Positions 30,293 through 40,954 of a stretch of 64,000 bases of DNA are shown here, one piece after another; the first letter of the stretch is position 1; every line of letters starts with the position of its first letter. Origin of the DNA: an uncultured Roseovarius sp. (GTDB lineage Bacteria; Pseudomonadota; Alphaproteobacteria; Rhodobacterales; Rhodobacteraceae); assembly GCF_913057115.1 (NCBI RefSeq), contig NZ_CAJXNN010000017.1, positions 1-64,000 on the forward strand, given 5' to 3'. Under the pieces are notes generated by a model, which did not search any database, was not told the origin of the DNA, and saw only the letters and a program-made list of their open reading frames with translations. The translations under genes and the position numbers were made by a program.

Positions 30293-31390
30293 ATGCCCCG
30301 CATCGCCCCGGTCATTGCCCTCGTGCTTGGTTTCAGCCTCGGCACCACAGCGCAGGCCATGGATAGCAGCGCAGGCCCGCTCGAAGTCACGCCGATCGCA
30401 ACCGGGCTCGACACCCCCTGGGCGGTGGACACCCTGCCAAATGGCGCGATCCTGATCACCGAACGCAGCGGTCGGCTGCTCGTGGTCCACGACGGTCAAG
30501 CCCGGGATGTCCCCGGCGTCGGTCGCATCGCCGCACGCGGGCAGGGCGGCTTGCTCGATATCCTCGTTCCCAGGGATTTCGCCAAAACGCGAGAGTTGCT
30601 CTTCACCTTTTCGAAGCCACAACAGGGCGGAGCAGGCACCGCCCTGGCTCGCGCGACGCTCTCCGATGATCTTGCCCGTCTCACCGATTGGCGCGTACTG
30701 TGGGAGTTGACACCCGGTTCCGCCGGTGGGCGACACTTCGGCTCGCGTCTGGTCGAAGCGCCGGACGGCACCCTGTTTCTGACCGTGGGCGACCGCGGCG
30801 ACCGTCCCTCGGCCCAGGACCTTACCCGCGAGAACGGCTCGGTCCTGCGCCTCAACCGTGATGGGAGCGTCCCCGCGGACAACCCCTTCACCAGCAGCCA
30901 AGCCGCGCAGCCTGAAATCTGGTCCTACGGACATCGCAACCCGCAAGGCGCGGCTCTCGGCCCGGATGGCGCGCTTTACACCGTCGAACACGGTGCACGC
31001 GGCGGCGATGAGGTCAACCGCATTACCAAAGGCGCCAATTATGGCTGGCCGGTGATTTCCTATGGCCGCCACTATTCGGGCGCCAAGATTGGCGAAGGCA
31101 CCTCCAAAGAGGGCATGGAACAACCCGTTCACTATTGGGACCCTTCGATCGCGCCATCGGGCATGATGTTCCATAATGGACAGGAATTCCCCGAATGGCG
31201 CGGGGATGCCTTTATCGGATCGTTGAAGTTTGACCATATTTCACGACTGTCCGGGAACCCCCTGCGCGAGGTCGAGCGCCTGCAATCTCCCGAAACCCTG
31301 CGGGTGCGCGACGTCATCCAAGGCCCCGACGGCGCGATCTGGTTCCTGTCCGAAGGGCAGGGCGCGCTGTACCGGATCACCACACCCTGA
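30293..31390 (+). CDS. PQQ-dependent sugar dehydrogenase (aldose sugar dehydrogenase/Yli-type)
   Basis: Signal peptide, LDTPWAVDTLPNGAILITERSGRL...WSYGHRNPQGAALGPDGALYTVEHGARGGDEVN. Confidence 0.9.
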   Translation: MPRIAPVIALVLGFSLGTTAQAMDSSAGPLEVTPIATGLDTPWAVDTLPNGAILITERSGRLLVVHDGQARDVPGVGRIAARGQGGLLDILVPRDFAKTRELLFTFSKPQQGGAGTALARATLSDDLARLTDWRVLWELTPGSAGGRHFGSRLVEAPDGTLFLTVGDRGDRPSAQDLTRENGSVLRLNRDGSVPADNPFTSSQAAQPEIWSYGHRNPQGAALGPDGALYTVEHGARGGDEVNRITKGANYGWPVISYGRHYSGAKIGEGTSKEGMEQPVHYWDPSIAPSGMMFHNGQEFPEWRGDAFIGSLKFDHISRLSGNPLREVERLQSPETLRVRDVIQGPDGAIWFLSEGQGALYRITTP

Positions 31391-31392
31391 TC

Positions 31393-31419
31393 TTCATCTT
31401 TCCAAAAATACTCTGGGGG
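31393..31419 (-). repeat. Dispersed intergenic repeat (copy identical to 44763-44789)
   Basis: TTCATCTTTCCAAAAATACTCTGGGGG, 27 bp identical; both copies are followed downstream by GGGGGCAAAGCCCCC. Confidence 0.9.
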
Positions 31420-31532
31420 TGAGGCCCGTCTTGCAAGCGCTCTGGGAGAGCGATTGAGGGCCGAACGGGCGGAGCCCCGGCAAGCGCCCGAAGGGCGACG
31501 GGGGCAAAGCCCCCAATCGGAACCGGGCGGCC

Positions 31533-32540
31533 TTACACCGAAAGCCGCGCCGCCTGCGCGCCACGCTCGCGGTAGGGCGTGGTATTGTAATGCGCGCGGT
31601 AGCACTTCGAGAAATGCGAGGGCGAGGCAAAGCCACAGGCCAGCGCCACGTTGATCACCGTCATATCGGTCTGCATCAACAGGTTGCGGGCCTTTTGCAG
31701 GCGCAATTCCATGTAGTAGCGCTTTGGGCTGCGATTAAGATAGCGTCGGAACAGCCGCTCAAGCTGTCGCGTCGACATGCCCACATCCTTGGCCAGGATA
31801 GAGGGGCTGATCGGCTCCTCGATATTGGCTTCCATCATCTGGATCACCTGGCTCAATTTGGGGTGGCGCACACCGATTCGGGTCGGCACCGATAGCCTCT
31901 GCGTATCCTGGTCGGTGCGGATCGAGGAATAGATCAACTGATCGGCCACCGAATTGGCCAGTTTCTCACCATGGTCGTCGGCAATCAGCTTCAGCATCAG
32001 GTCAATCGAAGAGGTGCCACCAGCGGTGGTCATCCGGTTGCCATCCACCACGAAGACCGATTTGGTCAAATCGACCTCGTCGAATTCTTCCATGAAACTG
32101 TCGTGGTTTTCCCAGTGGATCGTCGCCCGCTTACCATCCAAAAGCCCGGCCCGCGCCAAGGTATAGGCAGCCGTGCACAATCCACCCAATCGCAGACCGC
32201 GCCGCGCCTCGCGTCGAACCCAATTCAGCAGTTTCTTTGTCGTGGATTTCTGGACGTCGGCGCCACCACAGATCAGGACCACGTCATCGCGGTTCAATTC
32301 GCACAAAGGCCCATCCACCTGGAAACGCGATCCGCTGGAGCACGACACCATGCCCTCGTCATCGGCGTCCCCGGTGATAAACCACTCGTAGAGGGTTTGG
32401 CCCGCCATGCGGTTGGCAATCCGCAAGCTATCGACAGCCGACGCAAAACTCAGAAGCGTGAAATTCTCAAGCAACACAAAGACAAAGCGCTTGGGCGCGC
32501 CCGGCGCCTCGAGTGCAACTGTTGATGTCTGCGTGGCCAT
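31533..32540 (-). CDS. GlxA-family transcriptional regulator (AraC HTH)
   Basis: DJ-1/PfpI-like N-terminus (FVFVLLENFTLLSFASAVDSLRIAN) + AraC HTH (LAKDVGMSTRQLERLFRRYLNRSPKRYY). Confidence 0.9.
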   Translation of the reverse strand: MATQTSTVALEAPGAPKRFVFVLLENFTLLSFASAVDSLRIANRMAGQTLYEWFITGDADDEGMVSCSSGSRFQVDGPLCELNRDDVVLICGGADVQKSTTKKLLNWVRREARRGLRLGGLCTAAYTLARAGLLDGKRATIHWENHDSFMEEFDEVDLTKSVFVVDGNRMTTAGGTSSIDLMLKLIADDHGEKLANSVADQLIYSSIRTDQDTQRLSVPTRIGVRHPKLSQVIQMMEANIEEPISPSILAKDVGMSTRQLERLFRRYLNRSPKRYYMELRLQKARNLLMQTDMTVINVALACGFASPSHFSKCYRAHYNTTPYRERGAQAARLSV

Positions 32541-32713
32541 CTGACACAACTCCCGACCGTGGACCTATGGAATCCCTAGCGCAAAGCCTGTTTCACGAAC
32601 ACCCCGTCTTGGCAAGGGTGAAGGCGGAAAAACGCATGAAACGGTAGACTCCACATATGGTCTCTTGTCTTTCGATTTAGTATAGACAGTTTTCGACTGT
32701 CTTTAAGCGGAGA

Positions 32714-34093
32714 ATGACAATGAGCAAATGGCAGAAATCCGACTGGCGCAAGAAACCCCGCGTTCAGATGCCGGATTATACCGATGCGGCCGCCCTGGCA
32801 AAGGTCGAAGACCGCTTGTCTCACTATCCTCCGCTGGTTTTCGCTGGCGAGGCGCGCAAGCTCAAGCGCCAACTCGGCGCGGCGTCGCGTGGCGAGGCCT
32901 TCTTGCTGCAGGGTGGCGATTGCGCCGAAGCCTTCGATCAGTTCAGTGCCGATGCCATCCGCGACACCTTCAAGGTGATGCTGCAAATGGCCATGGTTCT
33001 GACCTACGGTGCCAAGGTTCCGGTGGTCAAAGTCGGCCGCATGGCGGGCCAATTCGCCAAACCGCGCAGTGCCCCCACCGAAACGGTCGATGGCGTGGAA
33101 CTGCCCAGCTACCGGGGCGACATCATCAACGAGTTGGATTTCACGCCCGAGGCGCGCATCCCGAACCCCGAAAAGATGCTGCAAGCCTATACACAGGCGG
33201 CGGCCACGCTGAACCTGCTGCGCGCCTTTTCGACGGGCGGCTATGCCGATGTGCATCAGGTGCACCAGTGGACGCTTGGCTTTACCGAAGGTGAGAAAGC
33301 CGAACGCTACCGCGATCTGGCCAACCGGATCACCGACACACTGGATTTCATGAAGGCCGCCGGCATCGAGAGCGATCAGGCCCATACCCTGCAATCGGTC
33401 GATTTCTACACCAGCCATGAATCGCTCCTGCTGGAATACGAAGAGGCGCTTTGCCGCCTCGATTCCACCTCCGGCAACTGGCTGGCAGGCTCGGGCCACA
33501 TGATCTGGATCGGCGACCGCACGCGGCAGCCCGACGGCGCGCATGTGGAATTCGCCCGTGGGGTGCTCAACCCCATCGGTCTCAAATGCGGGCCGACCAT
33601 GGAAAGCGAAGACCTCAAGCGCCTCATGGCCACGCTCAACCCCGAGAACGAGGCCGGACGCCTGACCCTGATCGCGCGCTTCGGCGCGGGCAAGGTGGCA
33701 GACCACTTGCCGCGCCTGATCCGCACGGTCAAGGAAGAGGGGGCGAATGTGGTCTGGGTCTGTGACCCGATGCATGGCAACACGATCAAATCCGCCACCG
33801 GCTACAAGACGCGGCCCTTCGATAGCGTGCTGCGCGAGGTGCAGGATTTCTTCGCCGTCCACCGCTCCGAAGGCACCACCCCCGGCGGTGTGCATTTCGA
33901 GATGACCGGGCAGGACGTGACCGAATGCACCGGCGGCATGCGCGCGGTGAGCGAGGAAAACCTCTCCGATCGCTACCACACCGCCTGTGACCCACGCCTC
34001 AATGCCAGCCAATCGCTGGAACTGGCCTTCCTCGTGGCCGAGGAACTGTCGAACCTGCGCAGCAGCCGCGAAGCCGCCGCCCAGGCAGGCTGA
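32714..34093 (+). CDS. Class II 3-deoxy-7-phosphoheptulonate synthase (DAHP synthase)
   Basis: [36 protein letters not shown]... and [19 protein letters not shown]. Confidence 0.95.
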   Translation: MTMSKWQKSDWRKKPRVQMPDYTDAAALAKVEDRLSHYPPLVFAGEARKLKRQLGAASRGEAFLLQGGDCAEAFDQFSADAIRDTFKVMLQMAMVLTYGAKVPVVKVGRMAGQFAKPRSAPTETVDGVELPSYRGDIINELDFTPEARIPNPEKMLQAYTQAAATLNLLRAFSTGGYADVHQVHQWTLGFTEGEKAERYRDLANRITDTLDFMKAAGIESDQAHTLQSVDFYTSHESLLLEYEEALCRLDSTSGNWLAGSGHMIWIGDRTRQPDGAHVEFARGVLNPIGLKCGPTMESEDLKRLMATLNPENEAGRLTLIARFGAGKVADHLPRLIRTVKEEGANVVWVCDPMHGNTIKSATGYKTRPFDSVLREVQDFFAVHRSEGTTPGGVHFEMTGQDVTECTGGMRAVSEENLSDRYHTACDPRLNASQSLELAFLVAEELSNLRSSREAAAQAG

Positions 34094-34113
34094 TCCAGCA
34101 CCGCAGCTGACGG

Positions 34114-34142
34114 AAAGGCCGCGCCCAAAGCGCGGCCTTTTG
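34114..34142. terminator. Rho-independent (likely bidirectional) terminator after DAHP synthase
   Basis: AAAGGCCGCGC-CCAAA-GCGCGGCCTTTT stem-loop between convergent genes. Confidence 0.85.
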
Positions 34143-34787
34143 TTATTTCACGATGCGCAGGTAAGGCCGTTCCGAAGGATGCGACACAGGGGCGACTGGC
34201 GCCACATTGGCCGCAAGGGAAAAACCGTCCACCCCGATTGGCCGCGTTTCAATCCCGGCAATGCGAAACCGGCGCGGCGTACGCCCAATCGGCCCTTGGA
34301 CCACCAAACACCCAAGCGCACGGCTGACATCGCCCATATCGCTGCGCAACGGCAGCAAAAGCATCCGCCCGGTCAACGCGGGGCGGCCAAAACCACCCTC
34401 GGCCTCAAGCGCTACCGTAACCCGTGCGGGCCGGTCGAAAAGCTCCACCAACCCGGAGGCAAAACGTTCACGGTCTTGCGGCGCGATCAGGCAGGACAGC
34501 GGCATCGCCCGCACCTCCATGCCCATGATATCGGAAAGATGCATCCCGGCGATCCTGAGCCGTGCCATGCCCGACGCGACCCGCTCACAGACGAAGGCAT
34601 TGGACAAAAACGCCTCGATTCCGCGCGGGTCGATCTGCGACCGGTAGGGGATATCGCCATCGGGGCACTTGCTGGCCCAATACCCCTCGAAACTGGTCAA
34701 GTCCGCGGTCCGCTCCGGCTCTTCCATCCGGCGAAACGGGGTCACCCCATTCAGTTCACGCAACTTGTTTTTGACATCGTCCAACAT
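34143..34787 (-). CDS. PAS-domain protein
   Basis: MLDDVKNKLRELNGVTPF...DLTSFEGYWASKCPDGDIPYRSQIDPRGIEAFLSNAFV; PAS_5-like protein. Confidence 0.7.
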   Translation of the reverse strand: MLDDVKNKLRELNGVTPFRRMEEPERTADLTSFEGYWASKCPDGDIPYRSQIDPRGIEAFLSNAFVCERVASGMARLRIAGMHLSDIMGMEVRAMPLSCLIAPQDRERFASGLVELFDRPARVTVALEAEGGFGRPALTGRMLLLPLRSDMGDVSRALGCLVVQGPIGRTPRRFRIAGIETRPIGVDGFSLAANVAPVAPVSHPSERPYLRIVK

Positions 34788-34968
34788 CGGCTCACCCTTG
34801 CCTTTACCTCTACGCCCCCAAGCACGGGCCCTGTCTTGGCCCCACCATTCTTTTGCCACATTTCGGTCAGAATCCCTCAAACATTCTGAACAATTGGTTA
34901 ATGCCGCCGCGCCTTGCCAGCACGCGCAAGACGCTCTAGGACGTGAAAACCCAAGGCCCGGAGGACCC

Positions 34969-35859
34969 ATGCTCAGATCAATGACCGCATTCGCCAGCGC
35001 CAAGGGCGCGACCGGGGGCTTCAGCTGGACTTGGGAATTGCGCAGCGTCAACGGCAAGGGGCTGGACCTTCGCCTGCGCGTGCCCGATTGGATCGAAGGG
35101 CTGGAAGCGGCCCTGCGCGCAGGGCTGTCAAAGGCGCTGACACGCGGCAACGTCAACCTGGCCCTCCGGGTGCAGGCCGAGGATCAGACCGGGCGCTTGG
35201 CACTCAATGCCGGACAATTGCATGACGTCCTGACCGCCATGGCCGAGGTGGAGGCCCAAGCCATGGACCGTGGCCTGTCGCTGGCACCCGCTACCGCTGC
35301 CGATATTCTGGGTCTGCGCGGGGTGCTGGATGCCGGGGCAGGGGCACAGGATACCACGGCCCTGCGCGCGGCCCTTCTGGAAGATTTCGAGGCGCTGCTT
35401 GCCGCCTTTGTCGAGATGCGCGAGACCGAAGGTGCCGCTTTGAAGGAGGTGCTGGACGACCAGTTGGATCAGATCGCCACGCTGACAGAACAGGCTGCGA
35501 AGGCCGCCGAGGCCCGCCAGCCTGAAATGCAAAAGGCCACCCGAGCGGCGCTTGTCCGGGTGATGGAAAATACCGACGGCGCGGATGAGGCGCGCGTCGC
35601 GCAGGAACTGGCGCTGATTGCCGTGAAGGCCGATGTGACCGAGGAAATCGACCGCCTGCGCGCCCATGTGCAGGCAGCCCGCGGTCTACTGGCCCAGGGC
35701 TCCCCAATCGGGCGAAAAATCGACTTTCTGTCACAAGAGTTTAATCGTGAGGCCAATACATTGTGTTCCAAGGCGCAGAATGCCGGGCTCACCAGTGTCG
35801 GGCTCGACCTCAAGGCCGTGATCGACCAGATGCGCGAGCAGGTACAGAACGTTGAATAG
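34969..35859 (+). CDS. YicC-family endoribonuclease-like protein
   Basis: MLRSMTAFASAKG...WELRSVNGKGLDLRLRVPDWIEGLE; C-term SKAQNAGLTSVGLDLKAVIDQMREQVQNVE; precedes gmk. Confidence 0.93.
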   Translation: MLRSMTAFASAKGATGGFSWTWELRSVNGKGLDLRLRVPDWIEGLEAALRAGLSKALTRGNVNLALRVQAEDQTGRLALNAGQLHDVLTAMAEVEAQAMDRGLSLAPATAADILGLRGVLDAGAGAQDTTALRAALLEDFEALLAAFVEMRETEGAALKEVLDDQLDQIATLTEQAAKAAEARQPEMQKATRAALVRVMENTDGADEARVAQELALIAVKADVTEEIDRLRAHVQAARGLLAQGSPIGRKIDFLSQEFNREANTLCSKAQNAGLTSVGLDLKAVIDQMREQVQNVE

Positions 35860-35943
35860 GCGGCAAATGCCCCGCCACGGGGGTTCCACCCCCGGACCCC
35901 CGGGGGTATTTTGGCCAAGAAAAAGCAGGAAAGACCTTAACAC

Positions 35944-36582
35944 ATGACGCGGCGCGGCCTTTTGATCATCCTCAGCTCGCCTTCGGGGGCGGGCAAATCC
36001 ACCCTGACCCGGCGCTTGCGCGATTGGGATTCATCCTTGAGTTTTTCGGTCTCGGCCACCACCCGCACCCCGCGCGAGGGCGAAGTGGACGGCAAGGATT
36101 ATCACTTCATGTCTCAGTCGGAATTCCAACGGCAGGTGGCCGATGGCGGCATGTTGGAACACGCCCATGTCTTCGGCAATTTCTATGGCTCGCCGCGTGG
36201 TCCGGTGGAGGAGGCGATCAACCAGGGCAATGACGTGCTTTTTGACATCGACTGGCAAGGCGCGCAGCAAATCCAGAACTCGGCCCTTGGGCAACATACC
36301 CTGTCGATCTTCATCCTGCCGCCCTCGATTCGCGAATTGCACCGGCGCTTGGTGACGCGCGGACAGGACAGTGACGAGGTGATCGCCAAGCGGATGCGCA
36401 AAAGCTGGGACGAAATCAGTCATTGGGCGGAATACGACTATGTCCTCGTCAATGACGATCTGGAGGCCACCGATAAACGGTTGAAAACCATCGTTGAGGC
36501 GGCACGCCTCAAACGCTTGCAACAACCGGGGCTGAATGCCCATGTCAAAGCCCTGCATTCTGAGTTCGAGGAAACCCAATGA
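35944..36582 (+). CDS. gmk: Guanylate kinase
   Basis: [19 protein letters not shown]...[20 protein letters not shown]. Confidence 0.97.
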   Translation: MTRRGLLIILSSPSGAGKSTLTRRLRDWDSSLSFSVSATTRTPREGEVDGKDYHFMSQSEFQRQVADGGMLEHAHVFGNFYGSPRGPVEEAINQGNDVLFDIDWQGAQQIQNSALGQHTLSIFILPPSIRELHRRLVTRGQDSDEVIAKRMRKSWDEISHWAEYDYVLVNDDLEATDKRLKTIVEAARLKRLQQPGLNAHVKALHSEFEETQ

Positions 36583-37100
36583 CCCTTTACATGCTGGATG
36601 GCCATAGCCCGAAAATCGCCCGCGACACATGGATTGCGCCTGATGCCAACCTGATTGGCAAGGTGGTGGTTGAGGAGGCCGCCTCGGTCTGGTTCGGCTG
36701 CACGCTGCGCGGCGACAACGAGGAGATATTGATCGGCGCGGGCAGCAACGTGCAGGAAAATACCGTCATGCACACCGATATGGGCTATCCGCTTGTCATC
36801 GGGGCGGGCTGCACCATTGGGCACAAGGCGATGCTGCACGGCTGTACCTTGGGTGAAAACACCCTGATCGGCATGGGCGCAACCGTTTTGAACGGCGCCA
36901 AGATTGGCAAGAACTGCCTGATTGGCGCCGGGGCCTTGGTGACCGAAGGCAAGGAAATCCCCGATGGCAGCCTTGTGATGGGCGCACCCGGCAAGGTGGT
37001 GCGCGCGCTGGACGAAAAGGCAATCGCGGGCCTGCGCGCCTCGGCCCTGCATTATCAGGAAAACATGCGTCGCTTCCGCGACGGATTACAGGCGATTTAA
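36579..37100 (+). CDS. Gamma carbonic anhydrase family protein
   Basis: Left-handed beta-helix hexapeptides, [35 protein letters not shown]. Confidence 0.92.
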   Translation: MTLYMLDGHSPKIARDTWIAPDANLIGKVVVEEAASVWFGCTLRGDNEEILIGAGSNVQENTVMHTDMGYPLVIGAGCTIGHKAMLHGCTLGENTLIGMGATVLNGAKIGKNCLIGAGALVTEGKEIPDGSLVMGAPGKVVRALDEKAIAGLRASALHYQENMRRFRDGLQAI

Positions 37101-37106
37101 CCCGGG

Positions 37107-38159
37107 ATGGATCAATCCACGATCCCCGCGCTGTTGCAGGCCATTCCACTGCCCTCGGTGCTGATCGGCCGGGGGGAGCGGATTCTGGGGGCCAATCAAG
37201 CGGCACTGACACTGCTGGGGCAGGGCATCGTTGGGCGGCATTTCATCACCGCGATCCGCCAGCCCAATGTGCTGGACGCAATTGAAACGACCCTGCGCGA
37301 ACGCGGCCAGCGCAGCGCGCGCTACCTCGGCGCCGACGGAGATCAGGAGACAACCTTCAACGTCACCTGCTCCAAGGTGCAGACCGATCTGGGCAGCGGG
37401 GTTCTGGTCTGTTTCGAGGATGTCACGCATCTTGAAAAGGCAAGCCAGATGCGGCGCGATTTCGTGGCCAACGTCAGCCACGAATTGCGCACGCCGCTGA
37501 CCGCTTTGATGGGGTTTATCGAAACCCTGCAAGGCCCTGCAAAGGGCGATATCGCCGCCACCGAGCGGTTCCTCGGGATCATGGCGGGCGAAGCGGCGCG
37601 GATGGAGCGGCTGGTGCAGGACCTTTTGTCGCTCAGCCGGGTGGAGGCGGATGAACGGGTGCGCCCGACCGACCGGGTCGACCTTGGCGCGGTTCTGCAA
37701 TCCGTGGTGCATTCCATCCGCCCGCTTGGCGAGGAGGCTAAGGTCGAGATCGCGGTCACGCTTCCCGGGGAAACCGTGATCATCCCCGCCGAGGACGATC
37801 AGATCCGGCAGGTGTTCACCAACCTCATCGAAAACGCCATCAAATACGGCGGCAGCGGCAAGACGGTTCATGTCACCCTGCGCACGCATGATCACGCGCC
37901 CTCGCTGCGCGGGCCCGGTGCCGTGGTCGAGGTGCGCGACGAAGGCCCCGGCATAGACCCCATCCACATCCCTCGGCTTACCGAACGCTTTTACCGCGTT
38001 GACAGCCACCGCTCGCGTGAAATGGGCGGCACGGGGCTTGGCTTGGCCATCGTCAAACACATCATCAGCCGCCACCGGGGCCGTCTTCGCATCGAATCGG
38101 AGCCAGGGAAAGGCAGCACGTTTCGGGTGATTCTCCCGCGGGTTGTAACAAACGCCTGA
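37107..38159 (+). CDS. phoR: Phosphate regulon sensor histidine kinase PhoR
   Basis: RRDFVANVSHELRTPLTALMGFIETLQG; upstream of pst operon. Confidence 0.9.
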   Translation: MDQSTIPALLQAIPLPSVLIGRGERILGANQAALTLLGQGIVGRHFITAIRQPNVLDAIETTLRERGQRSARYLGADGDQETTFNVTCSKVQTDLGSGVLVCFEDVTHLEKASQMRRDFVANVSHELRTPLTALMGFIETLQGPAKGDIAATERFLGIMAGEAARMERLVQDLLSLSRVEADERVRPTDRVDLGAVLQSVVHSIRPLGEEAKVEIAVTLPGETVIIPAEDDQIRQVFTNLIENAIKYGGSGKTVHVTLRTHDHAPSLRGPGAVVEVRDEGPGIDPIHIPRLTERFYRVDSHRSREMGGTGLGLAIVKHIISRHRGRLRIESEPGKGSTFRVILPRVVTNA

Positions 38160-38244
38160 CCACGCTTCACCACAGCCAAAAATGGACAAATTTCCCAGTT
38201 GTCTAATGGCCCGGTTTTCTTGGGTTTTAGCATCTTCTTTCAGC

Positions 38245-38277
38245 CTGTCATAAAACCGTTACAAAACTTTAACAAAA
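38245..38277 (+). promoter_or_regulatory. Pho box array upstream of pstS
   Basis: Three head-to-tail 11-bp repeats CTGTCATAAAA / CCGTTACAAAA / CTTTAACAAAA. Confidence 0.85.
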
Positions 38278-38356
38278 GGGTCGCGAAACGCGCCTAGCAG
38301 GCAGGGCGAGGCCATCGAGACCGGTGGCTGAAACCAGAAAAACTCAGGAGCTCTAC

Positions 38357-39397
38357 ATGTCCTTTCTGAAACTCACCGCGTCCGCGACTGCCATCGCAGC
38401 GCTTTCCACCACCGCCGCTTTCGCCCGTGACAACGTGCAGGTTGCCGGTTCGTCGACCGTTCTGCCCTACGCGTCGATCGTGGCCGAACTCTTCGGCGAC
38501 AACACCGACTTCCCGACCCCGGTCGTCGAATCGGGCGGCTCCTCGGCGGGCCTCAAGCGCTTCTGCGAAGGCGTGGGTGAGAACACCATCGACGTGGCCA
38601 ACGCCTCGCGCGCCATCCGCGAAAAAGAAATCAAGGCCTGCGCCGAGAACGGTGTCACCGACATCATCGAAGTGCGCATCGGCTATGACGGCATCGTCTT
38701 TGCCAGCCAACAGTCGGGCCCCGCGTTCACCGCATTCGAGCCGGCTGACATCTACAACGCCATTGGCGCCACCGTCCTGAAAGACGGCGAGTTGGTCGAC
38801 AACCCCCACAACAGCTGGGCCGAGTTCAACGCCGACCTGCCCGATGCCGAGATCGCCATGTTCATCCCCGGCACCAAGCACGGCACCCGTGAAGTCTTCG
38901 AAGAAAAAGTCTTGCTGCAAGGCTGTGAAGACACCGGCGCCGTTGCCGCCATGGAAGAAAAAGGCATGGATGAAGACGCCATCGAAGACGCATGTTTCGA
39001 CGTGCGCCAGGACGGCAAGTCGGTCGACATCGACGGTGACTACACCGAAACTCTGGCCCGCATCGACGCCAACACCAACGGCATCGGCGTGTTCGGTCTC
39101 GCGTTCTACGAGAACAACACCGACAAGCTGAAAGTGGCCACCATGTCGGGCGTGTCGCCTTCGACCGAAACCATCGCCTCGGGCGAATACCCGGTCTCGC
39201 GTCCGCTGTTCTTCTACGTGAAGAAAGCCCACATCGGCGTGATCCCCGGCCTGAAAGAATACGCTCAGTTCTTTACCGCTGACGAGATCGCAGGCCCCGG
39301 TGGTCCGCTGTCGAACTACGGCCTGGTTGCTGACCCGGAACTGGCCAAGACCCAAGCCAAAATCGCTGATGAAGTGACCATGGGCGAAGGCATGTAA
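38357..39397 (+). CDS. pstS: Phosphate ABC transporter substrate-binding protein PstS
   Basis: Signal peptide MSFLKLTASATAIAALSTTAAFA; DNVQVAGSSTVLPYASIVAELFG...ESGGSSAG. Confidence 0.93.
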   Translation: MSFLKLTASATAIAALSTTAAFARDNVQVAGSSTVLPYASIVAELFGDNTDFPTPVVESGGSSAGLKRFCEGVGENTIDVANASRAIREKEIKACAENGVTDIIEVRIGYDGIVFASQQSGPAFTAFEPADIYNAIGATVLKDGELVDNPHNSWAEFNADLPDAEIAMFIPGTKHGTREVFEEKVLLQGCEDTGAVAAMEEKGMDEDAIEDACFDVRQDGKSVDIDGDYTETLARIDANTNGIGVFGLAFYENNTDKLKVATMSGVSPSTETIASGEYPVSRPLFFYVKKAHIGVIPGLKEYAQFFTADEIAGPGGPLSNYGLVADPELAKTQAKIADEVTMGEGM

Positions 39398-39415
39398 TCG
39401 AACCGATTACGGTCA

Positions 39416-39450
39416 GGGGGCGGCACATTCCGCCGCCCCCTTTTCCTTTT
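39416..39450 (+). terminator. Terminator/attenuator between pstS and pstC
   Basis: GGGGGCGGcacattccgCCGCCCCC followed by TTTTCCTTTT. Confidence 0.85.
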
Positions 39451-39481
39451 AGGACCTTTTCAATAAATCGACGGGGGGCAC

Positions 39482-40954
39482 ATGCCACTTTTCTGGCTTA
39501 TCTTGATCGTGCTTGCGATTGCGGCGGGGGGCTTTCTCCTTGGGCGGCAACGCAGCTTGGCCAGTGCAGGCGGCGATAACCGCGAACTGCACTCCTTGCC
39601 CTCCTACTATGGCTGGAACGTGGCACTTAAGGCGGCGGTTCCGGCAATGCTGCTGATCGTCGTCTGGCTTCTGGTACAGCCGCTCTATGTCGGCTCGACG
39701 GTGTCGTCGATGATTCCCGATCACGCGGTGGATGATAACTCTTCTCGCGGGCTGGTCATGGCCGAGGTGCGCCGCACCGCCGAGGGCCTCGATAATGCAG
39801 TCTCCGAGGGCATCATGACCGAGGATTATGCCCGCGACCTGCGCGCCGACATCACCGATGTCACCCAACGCCTCAAGGATGCGGGCCAGATCGTCACCTC
39901 CGAGGTTACACAGCCGATCCTGAACGCCGCGCAGCGCTTCCGCGTGATGAATGCCGCCGGCAACCTCTACATGTCCATCGCGGCCATCGTGCTGGCCGCC
40001 TTGGGCGCGTTCTGGGGGCTCAAGGAAGCGCATTTCGATTTCCGCGCCCGCAATGTGGTGGAACATGGTATTCGCGCTATCCTCGTCGGCGCGGCCTCCA
40101 TCGCCATCCTGACAACCGTGGGCATCGTGCTCAGCCTCGTCTTCAACACGATCGAGTTCTTCCGCCTCTATCCGGCATGGGATTTCTTCACCGGCCTCAA
40201 CTGGGCGCCCAGCTTCTCTGGCCGGGGCGGCAGTTCAGATCTGGGCGTGATCCCGCTGCTCTGGGGGACCTTCTACATCTCCATCGTCGCGCTTGCCGTG
40301 GCCGTGCCGATCGGGCTGTTCTCGGCGGTTTACCTGTCTGAATACGCCAGCCGCCGGGTTCGGTCCGTCGCCAAACCGATGCTTGAAGTTCTGGCCGGTA
40401 TCCCCACCATCGTCTACGGCCTTTTCGCCTTGCTCACCGTTGGCCCGCTCCTGCTGTCGGTCTTTGGCCGCGATGGGCTTGGCTGGATGCAAGCCGGGAC
40501 CGCCGTTATGACCGCCGGGCTTGTCATGGGCATCATGCTCATTCCCTTCGTAAGCTCGCTGTCGGATGACATCATCAACGCCGTGCCGCAGGCCATGCGC
40601 GATGGCTCCTACGGGCTTGGTGCCACCAAGTCGGAAACCATCCGTCAGGTGGTGCTGCCCGCCGCATTGCCGGGCATCGTGGGGGCCATCCTTCTGGCCG
40701 CTTCACGGGCCATTGGCGAGACCATGATCGTGGTACTCGGGGCCGGGGCCGCCGCGAAACTCGCGCTCAACCCCTTCGAGGCCATGACGACGGTGACCGC
40801 CAAGATCGTGTCACAGCTGACTGGCGACGCCGATTTCGCCAGCCCCGAGGCGCTTGTCGCCTTCGCCCTCGGCATGACCCTCTTTGTCATCACCCTGGGC
40901 CTCAACGTTCTCGCCCTTTACATCGTGCGCAAATACCGGGAGCAGTACGAATGA
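39482..40954 (+). CDS. pstC: Phosphate ABC transporter permease PstC
   Basis: PstC permease motifs (AVYLSEYASRRVRSVAKPMLEVLAGIPTIVYGLFAL). Confidence 0.93.
   Translation: MPLFWLILIVLAIAAGGFLLGRQRSLASAGGDNRELHSLPSYYGWNVALKAAVPAMLLIVVWLLVQPLYVGSTVSSMIPDHAVDDNSSRGLVMAEVRRTAEGLDNAVSEGIMTEDYARDLRADITDVTQRLKDAGQIVTSEVTQPILNAAQRFRVMNAAGNLYMSIAAIVLAALGAFWGLKEAHFDFRARNVVEHGIRAILVGAASIAILTTVGIVLSLVFNTIEFFRLYPAWDFFTGLNWAPSFSGRGGSSDLGVIPLLWGTFYISIVALAVAVPIGLFSAVYLSEYASRRVRSVAKPMLEVLAGIPTIVYGLFALLTVGPLLLSVFGRDGLGWMQAGTAVMTAGLVMGIMLIPFVSSLSDDIINAVPQAMRDGSYGLGATKSETIRQVVLPAALPGIVGAILLAASRAIGETMIVVLGAGAAAKLALNPFEAMTTVTAKIVSQLTGDADFASPEALVAFALGMTLFVITLGLNVLALYIVRKYREQYE

Noticed and set aside
32576-34012. 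478-aa minus-strand ORF
   Set aside because: Antisense to the DAHP synthase gene; shadow ORF
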